The notes under the pieces are model-generated. The model had not been told where the DNA came from and did not search any database. It saw only the letters and a list, made by a program, of their open reading frames with translations. Shown here one piece after another: positions 1 through 13,949 of a stretch of DNA of 64,000 nt. The position numbers were made by a program, and so were the translations under genes. The DNA lies in the NCBI GenBank assembly GCA_029204225.1, contig CM055095.1:72015347-72079346 (forward strand), given 5' to 3'. This stretch comes from Diphasiastrum complanatum (taxonomy: Eukaryota > Streptophyta > Lycopodiopsida > Lycopodiales > Lycopodiaceae). Numbering within the stretch: position 1 is the first letter of the stretch; each line of letters begins with the position of its first letter.

Positions 1-588
1 TGAGGAACTTGAGGCTTCGTTTCTCTGCATGTCTTCCTACAACAACATAGTGATGACTCTCGAAAGAGTCAATTTTGGATGTGTCGTGATGATCATCACC
101 TAGCTGTCGTATGAGCTTGGTAAGCTTGTAAGCAGTTGCATCACTGCGTCTTAATCGTCTATGGTAGATTTGACAGTGACCATTTGCCTTAGCAGGTTCT
201 TGAATTGATTAATGTGATTCTGCAGAGAATCATCATTCGTCATCTTGAGGGAGTAAAATTTCTTCCTAAGATGTAGCTTGGAAGCTATATCTCGAACTTC
301 GTATAGTGTTCTCAAGATGTCCCAGACTTCTTTCGATGTCTGAGCCTCAGATACATGGCCGATCTGAGTATCCGTGATGTTGAGGATGATCAGCGTGAAA
401 ACTTTTCCATCCTTCAGCCTCCATCTGGCGATTGTTGCGTCGTCTGTTTCGGGTTTCCCTTCTGCACCTGTAACAACGTCATACAATTTATTAGCCATTA
501 GTACAGTTTTCATCTTGAATTTCCACAGATGGTAATTGGCTCCATCAAGCTTGTCCAGGATGGGACTGGCTTTCCCTTGGGAATCCAT
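1..588 (-). pseudogene. Ty1/copia gag, 5' part, broken (copia relic 1)
   Basis: This is the N-terminal part of a copia Gag polyprotein of the UBN2/retrotrans_gag type, the capsid precursor that packages element RNA. The ATG at 588 lies about 145 nt past a primer-binding site, the expected distance. The copia Gag signature LDGANYHLWKFKMK is near residue 14, followed by an EVWDILRTLYE-like block and the HLRKKFYSLKM block. The frame meets a stop at 151-153, but recognisable Gag (a run resembling LLTSLPSSYD) continues in the same frame towards base 1, so this is a nonsense mutation inside Gag and not its natural end. The rest of the element lies outside the window to the left. Confidence 0.85.
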
Positions 589-731
589 GTGGAAGAATTA
601 GTCTAAGTGATAGGAAAAACTATCAGTGACTTAAGTATGAAAATCTGGTATAGAAATACAGAACAAGAAAACAATTACTCTATCGGCTAGTAGAGTCTTG
701 CACTGTGGAAGCTTATCAGGCTACAAAAATA

Positions 732-743
732 GCTCTGATACCA
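732..743 (-). other. Primer-binding site of copia relic 1
   Basis: On the minus strand this reads TGGTATCAGAGC, the 12-nt complement of the 3' end of initiator tRNA-Met that copia elements use to prime minus-strand DNA. The gag ATG at 588 lies downstream. It directly abuts a CA-ending LTR edge at 744. Confidence 0.85.
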
Positions 744-1180
744 TGTTGGCGAAAGAGGGTGTTTCGTGTGTGAGAAACGAAAATAGCTCGAAAAAGAAAA
801 TGAACACGAAAAAGAAACAAACGAGAAAACGAACTCGAACGGAAAGTGTTCATGTGCAGCGGAATGAGCTATATGACTCTTTCCCTAAGCATGACTACCC
901 CTATCAGAAACGAACAGAACGTTAGTGATGGAAATCACGGTCGTTCTGACAATCACAGTAAATCAATTTCTAGAAAATTGCAAGACCATATCTCATTGAT
1001 CAATCTGATCGTTTCTATAGAATGTACATGACGTGATCGAAGGTGGTTTGATGGCGTGGTCCAATGAGATGGAGTCACACATGATGTCCAGCTCAATGGA
1101 AGGTCTGCCTTTGCTGATGGTTAGGATATTTTGAGTGGTGGATCGACAATACCTATGAAGGGTCAAAATAGCCACTGATC
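744..1180 (-). mobile_element. 5' LTR of copia relic 1 (far end not determined)
   Basis: The sequence next to the primer-binding site ends ...CGCCAACA when read on the minus strand, the canonical CA end of an LTR. The 5' TG end cannot be fixed because the partner LTR is outside the window, so 1180 is only an estimate. There is no convincing coding frame. Confidence 0.45.
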
Positions 1181-4100
1181 CATGTATTGAAATAACCTTG
1201 AGTTGAATTAGTAGTTGGATTGAAATTGCCTTGAATCAAAATAGCAGTTGGGTCAGAATTGAAATAGACTTGGAGTGAAATCGAGATAGCAACTTCGATC
1301 TGATTCGAGCTTGGATTTCGACTTTGAATGAGGTCGAAATAGTCCTTATCGGATGTCGACCCTCTGAGTTATTTTTTGAGTATTTCTGTAGGTCTGCAAG
1401 ACATTCATTTAACTTTGCCACTTATAGAATCAACTAAAAATTAAATCTGACTAGGAACAAATTAAAAGTTTATCACAAGAGTAAATCCAACAAGATATTA
1501 GAGTAGATATGCAGCCAATACTACCTTAGTGCAAAATGTAATAGTTCAACAATCAATTCAATTCTCTATTGAAATATTCAGACTCTTTAGTGATTATAGA
1601 AGTTCGATTGGATCAACTTTATTGTTTTAATAGGCTCCTTATCAAAATTTATCGACTAGGATTTTTGTTGGGTTCTACTGAATCTGATATGATTCCCTGT
1701 TGGAAAAATATTTGTACAAAAATAAATGGTCAAAAAAAATAAAATAGAATTCTAGAGTTTAAATTAGGTGCGGGATCATGGCAAGCCCACAACCCAATGA
1801 GCACATTTGTAAAGTATAAAATATTGTAACTTAGAAAAAAATAGACTTAGGCCTTGTGAATAAAATAATAGGTAAAAGCCCAAAGTCTATGTGAATGGAG
1901 ATTTTTATCGTGATTTACACTAGCATATATGTTTTAGAACCATTCCTTAGAATTCTGCAAATACTAGATTTTGCCCTTAAGTTTTGTATTTAAAAGTTAA
2001 CAAAATGACATAAAATTACCTCGGTTATGACATAATAATATAGCTACACAAAATGTATTTAGTTTCAAGCATAATGCTATATGTCATAACGACCCTGGAT
2101 TAATGTATCAGCCAGTAATGCTTCATTTCCATTTTTCCTTCATTTCAAGCAAGTCTAACATTTTTCCTTTGCTAGATCTAGGTTGCTTTGCACTCATGCT
2201 GCATGCATATTGGCACCGTTATGGAGTTGGAACTTCCCTCCTCTTTTCATAGTTCGGGCTGAGCTATTCACCATAACTTTTCTTACGTTCACTGTGAACC
2301 TTTTGAATCGCTGGCATGATGTTTGGCAAAGGTGCAGACGAGTTTCCTGACGGTTCAGTGTTTCTCCTAGTGCTTGGAACTCGTGGAACTAACTTCCTTC
2401 TAGGTTGTGAATGGCAAAGCAGCCTGCATATTACAAAAATTGCAGATTGTTGATCTTTGAAACTATATACTCATTTGCCAAAGCAGAAAATGATATCGTG
2501 GATACTGCTTCAATTTCCAGTTTAGTTCCTGTGCTCAACAATTCTTGCAGTTGTCCCCTGTAAAGATATGTGCGGTTGGATCCTCACTGTCAGAACTCTT
2601 ACATTAGGGCAGACAAATCTCTACTGGTAATCAATATAATACGTAATTTTTTCGTCAGAAGAAGTATAATTTTACGTAGTCCCATTGTGCGCTTTAAGGA
2701 ACATAACAGATGTTAACCAAACAGACACTATACTTACCACCATAATGGAGCATGGATTTTCAAATATTGCCTTTTCAACATGGCCTCTGCTTTTCTCTTA
2801 TCTGCATAAACTCAACAAATAGGCCACATGGTTCAGTCAAGTTAGCTCTTGAAAGTACTTATGAGTTCATGTCAAAAAATTGATTCAAGCAAAGCTGGAA
2901 CGAACACAGCATTTCCTACTGAACAAAAATGTCTTAGTCCTCTTTTTAAACCCAATCGGGTGACTTTTTCAATCAATCTTGTTACCGTTCTCGCGCAGTG
3001 GAAGCAGACATCTCACTGGGATACCATGAAATCTCACATCTGACAAAAATACACCAAGCCATCGGATACTGGGAGTAGCCAAGGCCTCTGCATCATATGC
3101 CATGGCCTACAAGGGGCAAGTACCCTAACTAAGCATGCTGTTTACTTTTCTCAAAATCTCTGACAATTTCAAGGAGGAGATCCATCTCTTGTGCATGCAA
3201 ACATACATAACCCAGAAGTCTTAACTGTAAATTTTGACTGATTTCCATGCATCACGACATCAAATTCAAATTTGATTAGGATAGCAATACCAAGGATCCA
3301 AAGCGATATGTACAAAGGATGTCCAATCCGTATGGATCCGCATCCACTAAACCATACACCGGCAAATGCAGTGCATTGACAAGAAGTCGCAAGAAACTGT
3401 TCAAGTGATAAAAGCAGATTTTTTAGAGCAGTCCCTCGAACAAGATGACACAACAATAACCAGAAAAAGGCTTGTGAATGCTGAGCTTTGTTTGATCAAC
3501 GATAGTACGAAAGTACCTCCTTGTGGGCACATCGGGGTAACCTCTTCCCTGCACCATTCACGAAGAAACCTTTAGTTCCTAGTTTTCAAATTATATCGCA
3601 ACAAGCAAGTTCGCACCATCTGCAAGAGAAAGTTGTACCGTTATAACGATGCAACGATTCTTCATGCAATAGCCATCATTTGCAAGCCGTTGGAAGACTG
3701 TTTGCATTGCAACGCAGTATTGTTATCAAATTCGGTCCATAATGTGCAAAGCCCAATTGAACAATCTTTCAAAGCGCATAATGGCTATCTCTGTGGTCGT
3801 AATGTGTAGCGATCTTAAAAACATAAAGTAGAGATTGATAAGTTTGTACCTGTTTCTTTTTCCACAAGAAGAATGTATTCTGCTTCACTCATAGCTACTA
3901 ATGTTCTTGAGGAAAGGCATTTTTGTTATAGGTTCCTAAAATGTTCTTTTGAAAATGGTTGTAAAAGATGTGACTTTAATAGATCTACATTTATGAAAAC
4001 TCAAAAATTCGAGGAGACGGAAAAGATACGAGTTACACCATCGGTAAGCGTTGGAATGGGGAAACCCTGCAGAAAATAAACTGAAGAATGAGCAAGACTT

Positions 4101-5970
4101 GCTCTACACACAGCACCACACCGAGAAAAGGAATGCTTTGAAGGAAAAACAACAACGTCTCATGGGAACACGAGGCAATAAAGTAAGCTCACAGATAGTC
4201 TATGCCGAGAACAATCAACTAGTCTTCCTTGATCAATGTATTGTAGACAACCCATTACCAATCTGCAACAACAGAAGATGCATGGTAATCTATAATGAGT
4301 TCACACGCACACACACTCTTTCGGATTCAGAGCTAGCTAAAAAGATATGAACACAAGAGATTTTTACCCTTTGCTTGCCGAGAACTTCAAGTTGAATGAA
4401 GATAGCACAAACCAACATAAAAAGCTTAAATTAGAACCTTTAGAATGGTCATCATAATGTTACATCAGTTCAGTGAACAAATAAACAGGATAGCAATGTG
4501 TCCCATGTGATGATTGATATCCCAATCCCATGTGATGATATCCAAATATGCATTATTACATCTAAAATGCAGGGAAATCAACTATATGAACTAGAATTGT
4601 TAAAAATAGCTTCATGCATGAAATTTTCTATAATCAATCTACTGAACACCCATGTACCATGCATCCAAACATGCATACAAGTCTATTTATACATTTTCAT
4701 CAACAGAAAAGCACTACACTGAGATACATGCATGCATGCATCAGAACATTACGTAAAATTTGCAAATTTTAGTTCAAAAATTGCCAAACTTCCGATAGCC
4801 ATAACTTTCTCTACAGGACACCAAATTGGTCGTTGTAAAGCACAGTACGGAGGGAGAGTAGGTCTACAAGAAACTTGCTACATCATCCTGCTAGCTAGGC
4901 TTCACATGTGCGATCTGTAATTGATCAAAAAATAGGTAGGAGGGCGCACGTTTTCAAGGTTGATTCATCAAGAAACCATCTACAGCCCAATAAGCATCCA
5001 ATCAGAGGTTACAAGCGCTCTTCTAAGGTTCATTAGAGAGGCATAGAGGCTTCTATCAGGTCCAACAAGCAATCATAGACTCAGATCATGCAAAAAATGC
5101 ATTTTTGGACTCCTTTAACAAGCAAAACTTCAACATAATGGTGCCTAAGCCTCACACAACCAAATTGAATGCATGATGGCTCAAATCAGAGGAAGTACAT
5201 CATATCTTTAAGCTTGTAATGAGATCCAAAAGGTTCAGACCACCATTTGATAGGTATTCATGCTCAAAAGTCCTCAAAAATACAGTATTTTTTGACTTTT
5301 TGAGACCCTTAATGGTGTCCAATCCTAATCAAAATTCATGAAAGCCTTAGGACAACTTCATTACACCTCTCAAAATGTGCATGCAAAATATTGGCCATGA
5401 ATTTTATGAAGAACCCCAAAATTAGTCCCAAAACCATGTTTTTTTGACCAATTTTGACCAAAATTTGTGAATCCAATCCACAATTAAGTCAGACCCAAAT
5501 CCATATAAATACATCACATGCAAGCACTACCAGTTCTGATTCAGTCAATTATGGTTTTTATAGCCCATTTCTAGTCCAAAAACCCCAAATTTTTGGCTAA
5601 AAGTCACTATTTAAGCACCCTTTTGACTTTTCAACCGACATGCAATCATTAGATCCAATCAATAATGACTGTAAAACAGCAAGTAAAATCTGAAAAAACT
5701 TACTAGATCAGTAGCAATGATATATTCCAAGCCAAAATTTTCAATTCTAGGTGAAAAATCACAAAAAATAGTCAAAAATCCATTGATTTCCATCAAAATC
5801 TATGGAAAAAATCCACAATCATGATCAATAGGTTGAAAGTATACCAAATTTAGAGAATCCACTTACTTGGAGTTCAATTCCACTACCCGGAAGTACAAAT
5901 CAAGAAAAAAATGCCAAAAAGTTGGGAAAAATTAAGAAGCAGCTCCACCTTCCGATTGATGCAAACTCTT
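1181..5970. other. AT-rich stretch with no recognisable gene
   Basis: No open frame of believable length or composition occurs in these 4.8 kb. The reading frames present are short and have no family motifs. The only structure I can support is the segment 1945-2115, which recurs near the right end of the window. From about 5100 to 5880 the text is rich in TTTTGACC and AAAATTTG runs typical of decayed LTR or UTR sequence. Confidence 0.6.
1945..2115 (+). repeat. Dispersed repeat, uninterrupted copy
   Basis: This segment is repeated in the same orientation at 63217-63845, where about 450 bp is inserted in the middle. Shared landmarks are the block beginning GCAAATACTAGATTT, the run AACAAAATGACAT and the block TAGTTTCAAGCATAATG. 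This copy shows the uninterrupted state. Confidence 0.75.
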
Positions 5971-5982
5971 GCTCTGATACCA
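5971..5982 (-). other. Isolated copia-type primer-binding site
   Basis: The minus strand reads TGGTATCAGAGC, the initiator tRNA-Met primer-binding motif. No gag is recognisable downstream on the minus strand (about 4900-5970), so the element has either decayed or was truncated. A chance match is possible, but a 12-nt exact match is unlikely by chance in this window. Confidence 0.5.
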
Positions 5983-7080
5983 CTATAAGGATCGCCTAGT
6001 GAAGATCCATGACTAGATCCTGTTGCATGCAACCAAAAGGACATATGTGGAGCAAAACCACCCAACCAACAGAAAATGGCTAGTCAATACCCTAACCACT
6101 TCGCCCCAATGCCATGGTGAATGAATGCAAGAGAGGAGGGGCTCTTGGCTACAAGGATCAGAAAATCCAATAGGTAGATGGGCGAGTTTCCACTAGTATC
6201 TATTCTTTCCTAGGAGGAGAGAATATTCCTCTTAGGATCCCCATGCAACCTGGAATAGGAATTGACCTCCTATTCTTGCATTATAGCAGTCAAACACCAT
6301 GCAAGTGCTCCTATGTCCAATTATAGGTCTGGGCCTGAAGAAAACAAATGTTTCGAGCCACAAAGCTTTGCTAGTTTTAGAACTCAAGTTTGGAAAACAC
6401 CAGGGAGCTACCCGGATGCAAAGACCAAAGCTTCGAGGATTGAAGACTCGAAGACGACGGCGGTCAAATGTTCGTTGACTGAAGGATACTCGAACACAAA
6501 GAAGAAATGTTTGTGGACCCAGAAAAGCTCAATGGCGAGGACGAAAGCAAAAGAAGACACGAAGACCAAAAGGCGACGAATCTTCACGCTCCAAAGTACA
6601 AAGGAGCTCAGGAAAGTATGAGGAGGACGTCACTCCTCCACGGACCATCTACCGTTAGGACATGCCTAGTCAGCCATTCTTGTATTCTCACTTTAGCTTA
6701 AACCTTTATCCTCCTTCATCTATATAAACAGATTGAAAACGAGAGGATCGGTTGAACATCATATAGATGTCCATAAGTCTGCTAGTAAGCGAGACAATTT
6801 ATGATTCGTGAGAGACACAGATTCTCTCACGTCGACGTGCTATGTGAGTTTGTCACAACAGCGCTCAAGAAATTCACTGATAATATAGTTGATGTTATAC
6901 AAATGCTTTTCTTGTCTTGAATATTATTGAATGCCTCGATGTTAGAATGTTATTTGTTTGTAATCGGCTATTTATTGTTCATTTCGCACACTGGTTTGTC
7001 TTGCTGAATATATAAACAATGAAATTAGGTCAGCAGTGTCTAACCCAATCTGACACATGTTTAGATTTTTGGCTATTTAG
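5983..7080. other. No recognisable gene; LTR-like sequence
   Basis: An open frame of 119 codons at 6262-6621 (+) is rich in K, T and S and resembles no family I know. Sequence from about 6700 to 6950 (a TATATAAA box, then a CACGTCGACGTGC-like palindrome) resembles promoter-bearing LTR sequence. It may be the remains of the 5' LTR of the copia pol that begins near 7085, but no LTR ends or partner can be shown. Confidence 0.35.
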
Positions 7081-7084
7081 CTTA

Positions 7085-8640
7085 TGCACATATTCTTGAT
7101 AAGCTTTGAAAGAAGCTTGATGAGAAAGTCGAATTAGGATATCTCATCGGGTATGACAATCATTCGTCAAAGTACAGGATCTACATGCCAGAGACGAATC
7201 TAGTGAAGATTGTCAAAGACGTCAAGTTCGATGAGACCATAACAATGGCCGACAATGATTATGCCAACTATGAGATCCTAGGAAAGCAATACTATGACCT
7301 GCCAACCATGATAGAGGGAGCGAAACCCGAACACTCAGATGGAGATGCTCGAACTCCACATCAGCTGAGCAACGAATCAGATGAGGAAAGGATTGCAAGC
7401 CTGCCTGCTGCTAGAACACTTGTAAACCGAGATGGTTCCGAACCTAGCTGAAGAGACAAAGGCAAGAGCATTGCAGTACCTAAAGAATCTCCCAGGAGAT
7501 CAACAAGAGAGTGAAAAGTGCCAACAAGATTTGTGCTAGATAGCTCGGCTTCAACGTCCGAAGAGTTTTGTGGATTCAGTGGCAAACCACAAACATTCAA
7601 GAAAGCCATACATAGTGGATCCAAGCCATGAATGAGGAGATTGAATCCATGAAGAAGAATTAGGTATAGACACTACAACTAGTGCCAGATAAGTGAAAGA
7701 CAGTCAATGCAGATGGGTATACAAGCTCAAGTATGGACCAAATGGAGATGTTTCGAGATACAAGGCCAGACTTGTAGCAAAGGGATTCTCTCAAAAGTAT
7801 GGCATCGACTACACTGAGACCTTCTCTCTAGTGGTGAAACATGCATCATTATGCCTATTGTTTGCATATGCAGCTGCATATGACCTCAGGATTCACATCA
7901 TTGATGAGAAGACATCATTTCTACATGGCAAGATAGACGAAGAAGTCTACATGGATAAGCCTCCAGGTATATCTCCGACTCACTTCCTACCTATGCATGC
8001 CGAATGCACAGAAGTATCTATCATTTGAAGCAATCCGCACGACAATGGTACAAGAAGAAAGATCATGCCCTGAGATCCTTGGGATTCGAACCACTGATGG
8101 CCAATTCCAACGTTTATGTAAGGATCATAGAGGGGCATATCATCATTGTTGCTGTGTACGTGGACGACACCCTGATACTCTGTAGAAGCGAAGAGCTAAT
8201 TGTAGAAGTGAAGAGAGAAATCTCGAAACATTTCGAGATAACAGACCTAGGAGAAGCCATATGTGATCCAGGCTTGCAAATCAACTACAACTATGACGAA
8301 GGAAAGGTATACCTTCATCAGTCTAGGTACATCTGAAAAATCCTTGATGATTTTGGGATGACAAATTGCAAAGGGAAAAATACCCCAATGCTTGTAGGAA
8401 CAATCCTGACAAACAAAGATTGTTCAAAGAATGAAAAAGAGAAAGAGATAATGCAGCACACGTGTTACAGGAGGCTGATCGGATCTTTGATGTATCTAGC
8501 AGATAACACACGCCCCAACATAGCTTATGTCGTGTTCAGAATGAGCCAATTTAGCACAAATCCAGGCTTAACACACTAGAAGATCGCGAAGTTCACCTTG
8601 AAACCTAAGAGAGGCCAAGAGCACAAAGGGTATGGCACCT
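7085..8640 (+). pseudogene. Ty1/copia pol relic: integrase tail, reverse transcriptase, start of RNase H (copia relic 2)
   Basis: This is the copia Pol region that copies element RNA to DNA and integrates it. The first part (7130-7450) is the C-terminal integrase extension, with GYDNHSSKYRIYMPETN followed by VKIVKDVKFDE. RVT_2 follows from about 7690: CRWVYKLKYGPNGDVSRYKA, then VAKGFSQKYGIDYTETFS, then HGKIDEEVYMDKPPG. The frame shifts near 8000. The second half (8004-8336) carries YHLKQSARQWYKK and the intact catalytic YVDD box in AVYVDDTLILC, then the FEITDLGEA block. A stop at 8334-8336 precedes a further segment (8358-8579) with RRLIGSLMYLA. Homology stops near 8640, before the RNase H active sites. 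The relic has at least three stops or frameshifts and no gag. Confidence 0.9.
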
Positions 8641-10069
8641 ACAAATAGCCATGTTTAGGATTCAAAAAAAAATCTTACCATTGTAGTTTTCTAGGATTTA
8701 GTATAGGTTTTATCCTCCAATAGGACATAGCTTAGGCTTTGAAAGAGGTAGCCAATGATAAACATCCCTTCTCCTATCATAGTAGCATAGTTTTCGACTT
8801 TTACATCACCTTCCTCCCCATAGGATTAATCCCTTACTACATTACAATACTCATAGATGGATAGATTCTTCTCTTACCTTACCGATGGGAATATCTAATC
8901 CATGATATCTTCCAAGGGACTGAAAAAGAGGTAAAATGCCATTATTCCTCCTTATGATCATTTTGTATGGATTTTAACAAAACACATTCATATTGTGATT
9001 TTGTTTTTGAGAAGATGTTGCATACTGATAAATTTATTTTTGAGCTTCAAATAAAATTTCTACAATATCAATAGAATTGTCAATTTTCTTTCCTAACCAT
9101 ATCACATTTAAAACTATTGGATCAAAATAGCTAGACTTTATATAAACAATCTACCTTAGCTTCCAAGCTTAGCAAAGTTTGAAATTCTCTAATCTTTGTA
9201 TTTAAAAAAAACAATCTCAACTATTGCTAACAAAGTTAAATAAAAGTTTTTGATGAATGGTCACAAGCTCTATTATGAAAATTATGATTCTATTGTACAT
9301 TTTCTTAGTTGAAATGAGAAATTGATCTACATTTTCTTTTGTAGTTGATAATAACATTAGAGTCATAGATGATGCTCTTTCAACTTGTCTTAAACTTGTG
9401 CCCCACTAAATGTACTTCATAATAAATTATTTATTGTTATTGAATCGTGCCCATTATCTAATATATCTTATAAAATCAAAACACAAGATGAAACCAACAC
9501 ATAGGTGTGCATTAAAAGGAACCAATGAAAGGGAAAATTTTACCACATGAATTGAAGATCGTGCACATTTCAACTTTGTGCATATGTCATTAATCGCTTG
9601 ATCCACTATAACTTGATCTGGAGGATAGGTAAATTTTTGTTAAGTTCAATATATGACTAATAAATTATGATGTAGAAGAATTTTTATTGAACATATCTAG
9701 GTAACATGAACTTGTAGAGTTTGAGTAGTAACATGAAATCAAATTTGAGATTCTAATGCTTTTCAAAAGAATATGTCAAAGGTCATACACACATGAGTGA
9801 TTTAAACAGCTCAAAATTTTGAACCTTGCAAAATTTTAATGGAAGAATACATGTACACCTATCTATATTGGAGACATAAGTCTGGTACCTCCAAAAAGTC
9901 TTGGATCCATATAATAGACATCTCTTTTAGAAGCATGCTTCTCTTGTTGTAACAAGCCTTGAACAATCAAAAGAACCCTCATAAATGCAACTGCATAAAG
10001 AGTTCCACCACATTAATACCCAATTACAAAAATGTCACCCAAGCATGGATGCATGAGCGCATGCCCCCC

Positions 10070-10100
<31 letters not shown>

Positions 10101-10430
10101 ATGAATGGTACTCAATGCTATTTTACTCTAATTGGAATCATAAGCTTTACCAGTATATGACCCTCAAAAGTTTTTTTTGGTGGGAAATGTTAAACCTCCA
10201 CTTGCATTTATTGCAATTTCAATGGTCAAGATCGCCTATACTTCATCCAATGGCTACAATCAGATGCTTCTTCCAAAAGTGGCCTCACCTATTAAGAAGG
10301 TGGCACACTTCCTCTTCTTTCCCCACGCTCTCTCTCTCGTTTCTCCTTCTCCCTCCTCTTGGTAATACAGGTTTGGAGTCACAGCGCCCACCCTCCTACA
10401 ATTGGAGACTGATCCACTATATCAATGGTA
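8641..10430. other. AT-rich stretch without a gene
   Basis: I see no coding signal here. A long frame that starts at 9959 on the plus strand owes its length to a CT run and has no family motifs, so I do not treat it as a gene. A (CT)n microsatellite occupies about 10073-10100. Confidence 0.6.
10073..10100. repeat. (CT)n microsatellite
   Basis: About 14 uninterrupted CT units, preceded by a short C run. Confidence 0.95.
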
Positions 10431-11910
10431 AGTGCATTCTATACAGATCTATTCTTGTTATCAGAATGCTTTTTGCAAACTTATGTCAGTGTAAATCACA
10501 CCTCTTTGATAGGCACTGTAGCGCGCCCTACTACATCGCGATCTTGCTATTCTACTTGGTTGAATGCGTGCATGAGGCATTAATACTTGTCCGCTGTCCA
10601 TCGCTGCTCAGATTGGTAATATTACATCTGTCCATATGTGATTAGGCAATCCATCGCTGGCCAAAACTGATACTATTCTTTGATTACATATCGTTATGTG
10701 AAGCACACACTATACTTATGCTTTTTGTGAGGCATATGCTACTGATATGCACATCTAAAAGGAAACTCATTGATGATGTCCCAGTGATAAATTTGCATAC
10801 TATTTTGCATAATGAATGATATGTTTTTTCAAACCATTGTGTGGAGATCCATCGCTGCTGTCCAGCGATGAGATACCAAAACATTTTTCATAAATTGTCC
10901 GAGCGATGAGCTATGTAAGATTTATGGAATGTATGATGTCTCTTATCACAATGAGCACTCTTAAAGCATATGTTCTTTGACGAAACTTGCTATCATCTCT
11001 GTCTTGCACAATATAGCAGCAACATAGCATGAATATTAATATCATACCATTGGGTTTCGATATACTACAAGAGACTTCGTTCTCTAAGCTATGCAAGAGC
11101 TATAGAGAAATAAACCACTACGAAAGCTTTGATAATGAATTTTCAGAAGTTATGGATTATAACAATAACATATCTATCCTGCACATGACTATGTAATGCT
11201 ATACATAGAATTGGATATGGATTTATACGTTTCAAAAAGGCATTCAAAAGCAAACATGACCAGTTCACAAGAGTTGCTAGCGTCTACCATTCAGGTTGGT
11301 GCTTCTCACATATCTTGATGGTTTTTTTGATAAAAACTTTAAAAGAGTACGTCGGTAGCGTAAGAGATTGTTAATCATTATATGATCAGGATTATTCTTA
11401 AACCAGTTTGCTACATATCTCATTCTCCAACATGCATTAGCGCATCATACAAAATCATTGCTTATCATAGACAAAACAATTACCCTCACTTATTACATGA
11501 ATGAATGATTATAAACACGTTTGTCTATGAATACGAGTATTGTGCGTGATTGCATTTTAATTCATGATTATAATGCAAATGTAATATAAAGGTAAGATAG
11601 CTCACAGACTCTTGTAAAGCATGGATCTGCTCAAGAAGTTACGAGAACCGTAAATTACTTGTTTACAGGTAGGAATGCTGGTATGGCATGAATTTGCCTC
11701 GCATTTCATGTACCAGTCCAAGCTACTTACTTGTTTGAAATTTTTTACATATCTTTTACAACTTATTTTTAAATGCACATTTGATTTATTAAATTAAGAA
11801 GATAAGGACCAAAACCATCACATTGATTAGCATGGAACTCGCCGTGATACGATAAAGATATGGTTCGGCCTATCGCTATAAACAATTCTCAATAAGGGAA
11901 GACTGGACTA
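10430..11910 (-). repeat. LTR-like copy A of the Penelope-type family, inverted, no coding region
   Basis: The segment 11820-11900, reverse-complemented, matches 39983-40050 of the Penelope-like locus: both contain TATAGCGATAGGCC and a conserved block ending CATGCTGATCAAT or CATGCTAATCAAT. Further along on the minus strand comes a GAGCAGATCCATGCTTT block equivalent to the GAGCATATCCATGCTTT block of the other copies. Then comes a zone with several copies of the CATCGCTG/CAGCGATG word (about 10600-10910). The order is therefore U5-like to R-like to U3-like, read from high to low coordinates, as in the other copies. It is the most diverged copy, and the middle part aligns poorly by eye. Confidence 0.5.
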
Positions 11911-12193
11911 TAAAATTTCAGCTATACTACATGCTGATCAGCTAAGTAAACTTATTTTGTACATGGATAACAACTGACATTCAGGTTGACACCTATCTTC
12001 CTCATTGTGCTAACTTGTGCGGTTCTGTGTGGTGGGATGGTGGTAGGTACCAACTGGATGTCTTGAAATATGTTTTATTTTATGGTGCTTTCTAGTATTG
12101 TATGCTTTTTAGCTATGGTTTCCCTTGTTGGTTTATGAATAAAGGGTTTTAAAAGGTTTTGGTCTTGACTTGTCAAGAAGAGCATTGATTTGT

Positions 12194-13045
<852 letters not shown>

Positions 13046-13949
13046 GAAATCCAAGATTTGTGCTTGTATGGTAATTATAATCTTGTTTGTTTAATAAAAT
13101 ATGTCCTCAAGTTGCCATCGTTAATTTGTGCAAGCTAGAGTGAGAACAATGGTGCAATTATCATGTACTATTGTTTTTTTTATTTGCAACAGTTCAACAA
13201 TCATTTATGAATCTTGTGTTTCAAGAAACATTTTTTTGAGTTTTTTCTACAATTTGGTTGGGAAGTAGGACTTGCAACTTTTACAATAAGTCCAAAATAC
13301 TATTTTGAGCCTACATAGTTGGGTGAAGGTTAGTTTCAGAGAAATAACAAGCTATGGGAAATGATTTTTGGAGTGTTTTTTCATTGTATTTTCTGATTGG
13401 CCTTCGCTTGATGATCTACAGATACAAAGTGCCATTCAGACATTGCTTACAATTGGCGAAGGATCCTACCAAAGGACTAAAAAGTTATGGCCTATGATGT
13501 TTCTATTTTCAGCCCATTTCTCTAAAAGAAAACAAAATAGTCATGTTTTTCAGAATGGGTTTTTTGTCTAATCTACTCTCCTAACACCAATCCATCACCC
13601 ACTAACACTAACAAGATAAAAACATGATTTTTGAGTAAATGAAAGGGTGAGAGAGAAGAAGAGAGGGAGAACAATGAAGAAAAGTGCTATGCGACAAGAC
13701 AAGTGATGGCGCTCCCCAGAAATGGTGCCACTGTCATGTTGTTAGTAGTATGGGGATCGTCGTTGGGAGTGCATCCTCGCCTCAACCTACATAGCACATG
13801 GAAGAGAGGGAGAGGGAGAGTGAGAGGGAGAGAGTAAATGAAACATCACATAGTTCCTCTTGACAAAGCAAGACAGAATCCTTTGAAGTCTTTATTCATA
13901 ATCCAATAACGAAAAAAAAGCTGAGAAATTTATACAGTACTTAAAAAGT
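13046..13949. other. No recognisable gene
   Basis: A 67-codon frame at 13368-13571 (+) has no recognisable motif. A purine-rich stretch at 13640-13835 contains degenerate GAGAGA and GGGAGA runs. I see nothing else. Confidence 0.6.

Noticed and set aside
4051-4350. 99-codon frame on the plus strand
   Set aside because: No motif, no codon pattern or neighbour to support it.
9959-10645. 228-codon plus-strand frame
   Set aside because: It is carried through a CT microsatellite, has no family motif and overlaps LTR-like copy A. It is a chance frame.
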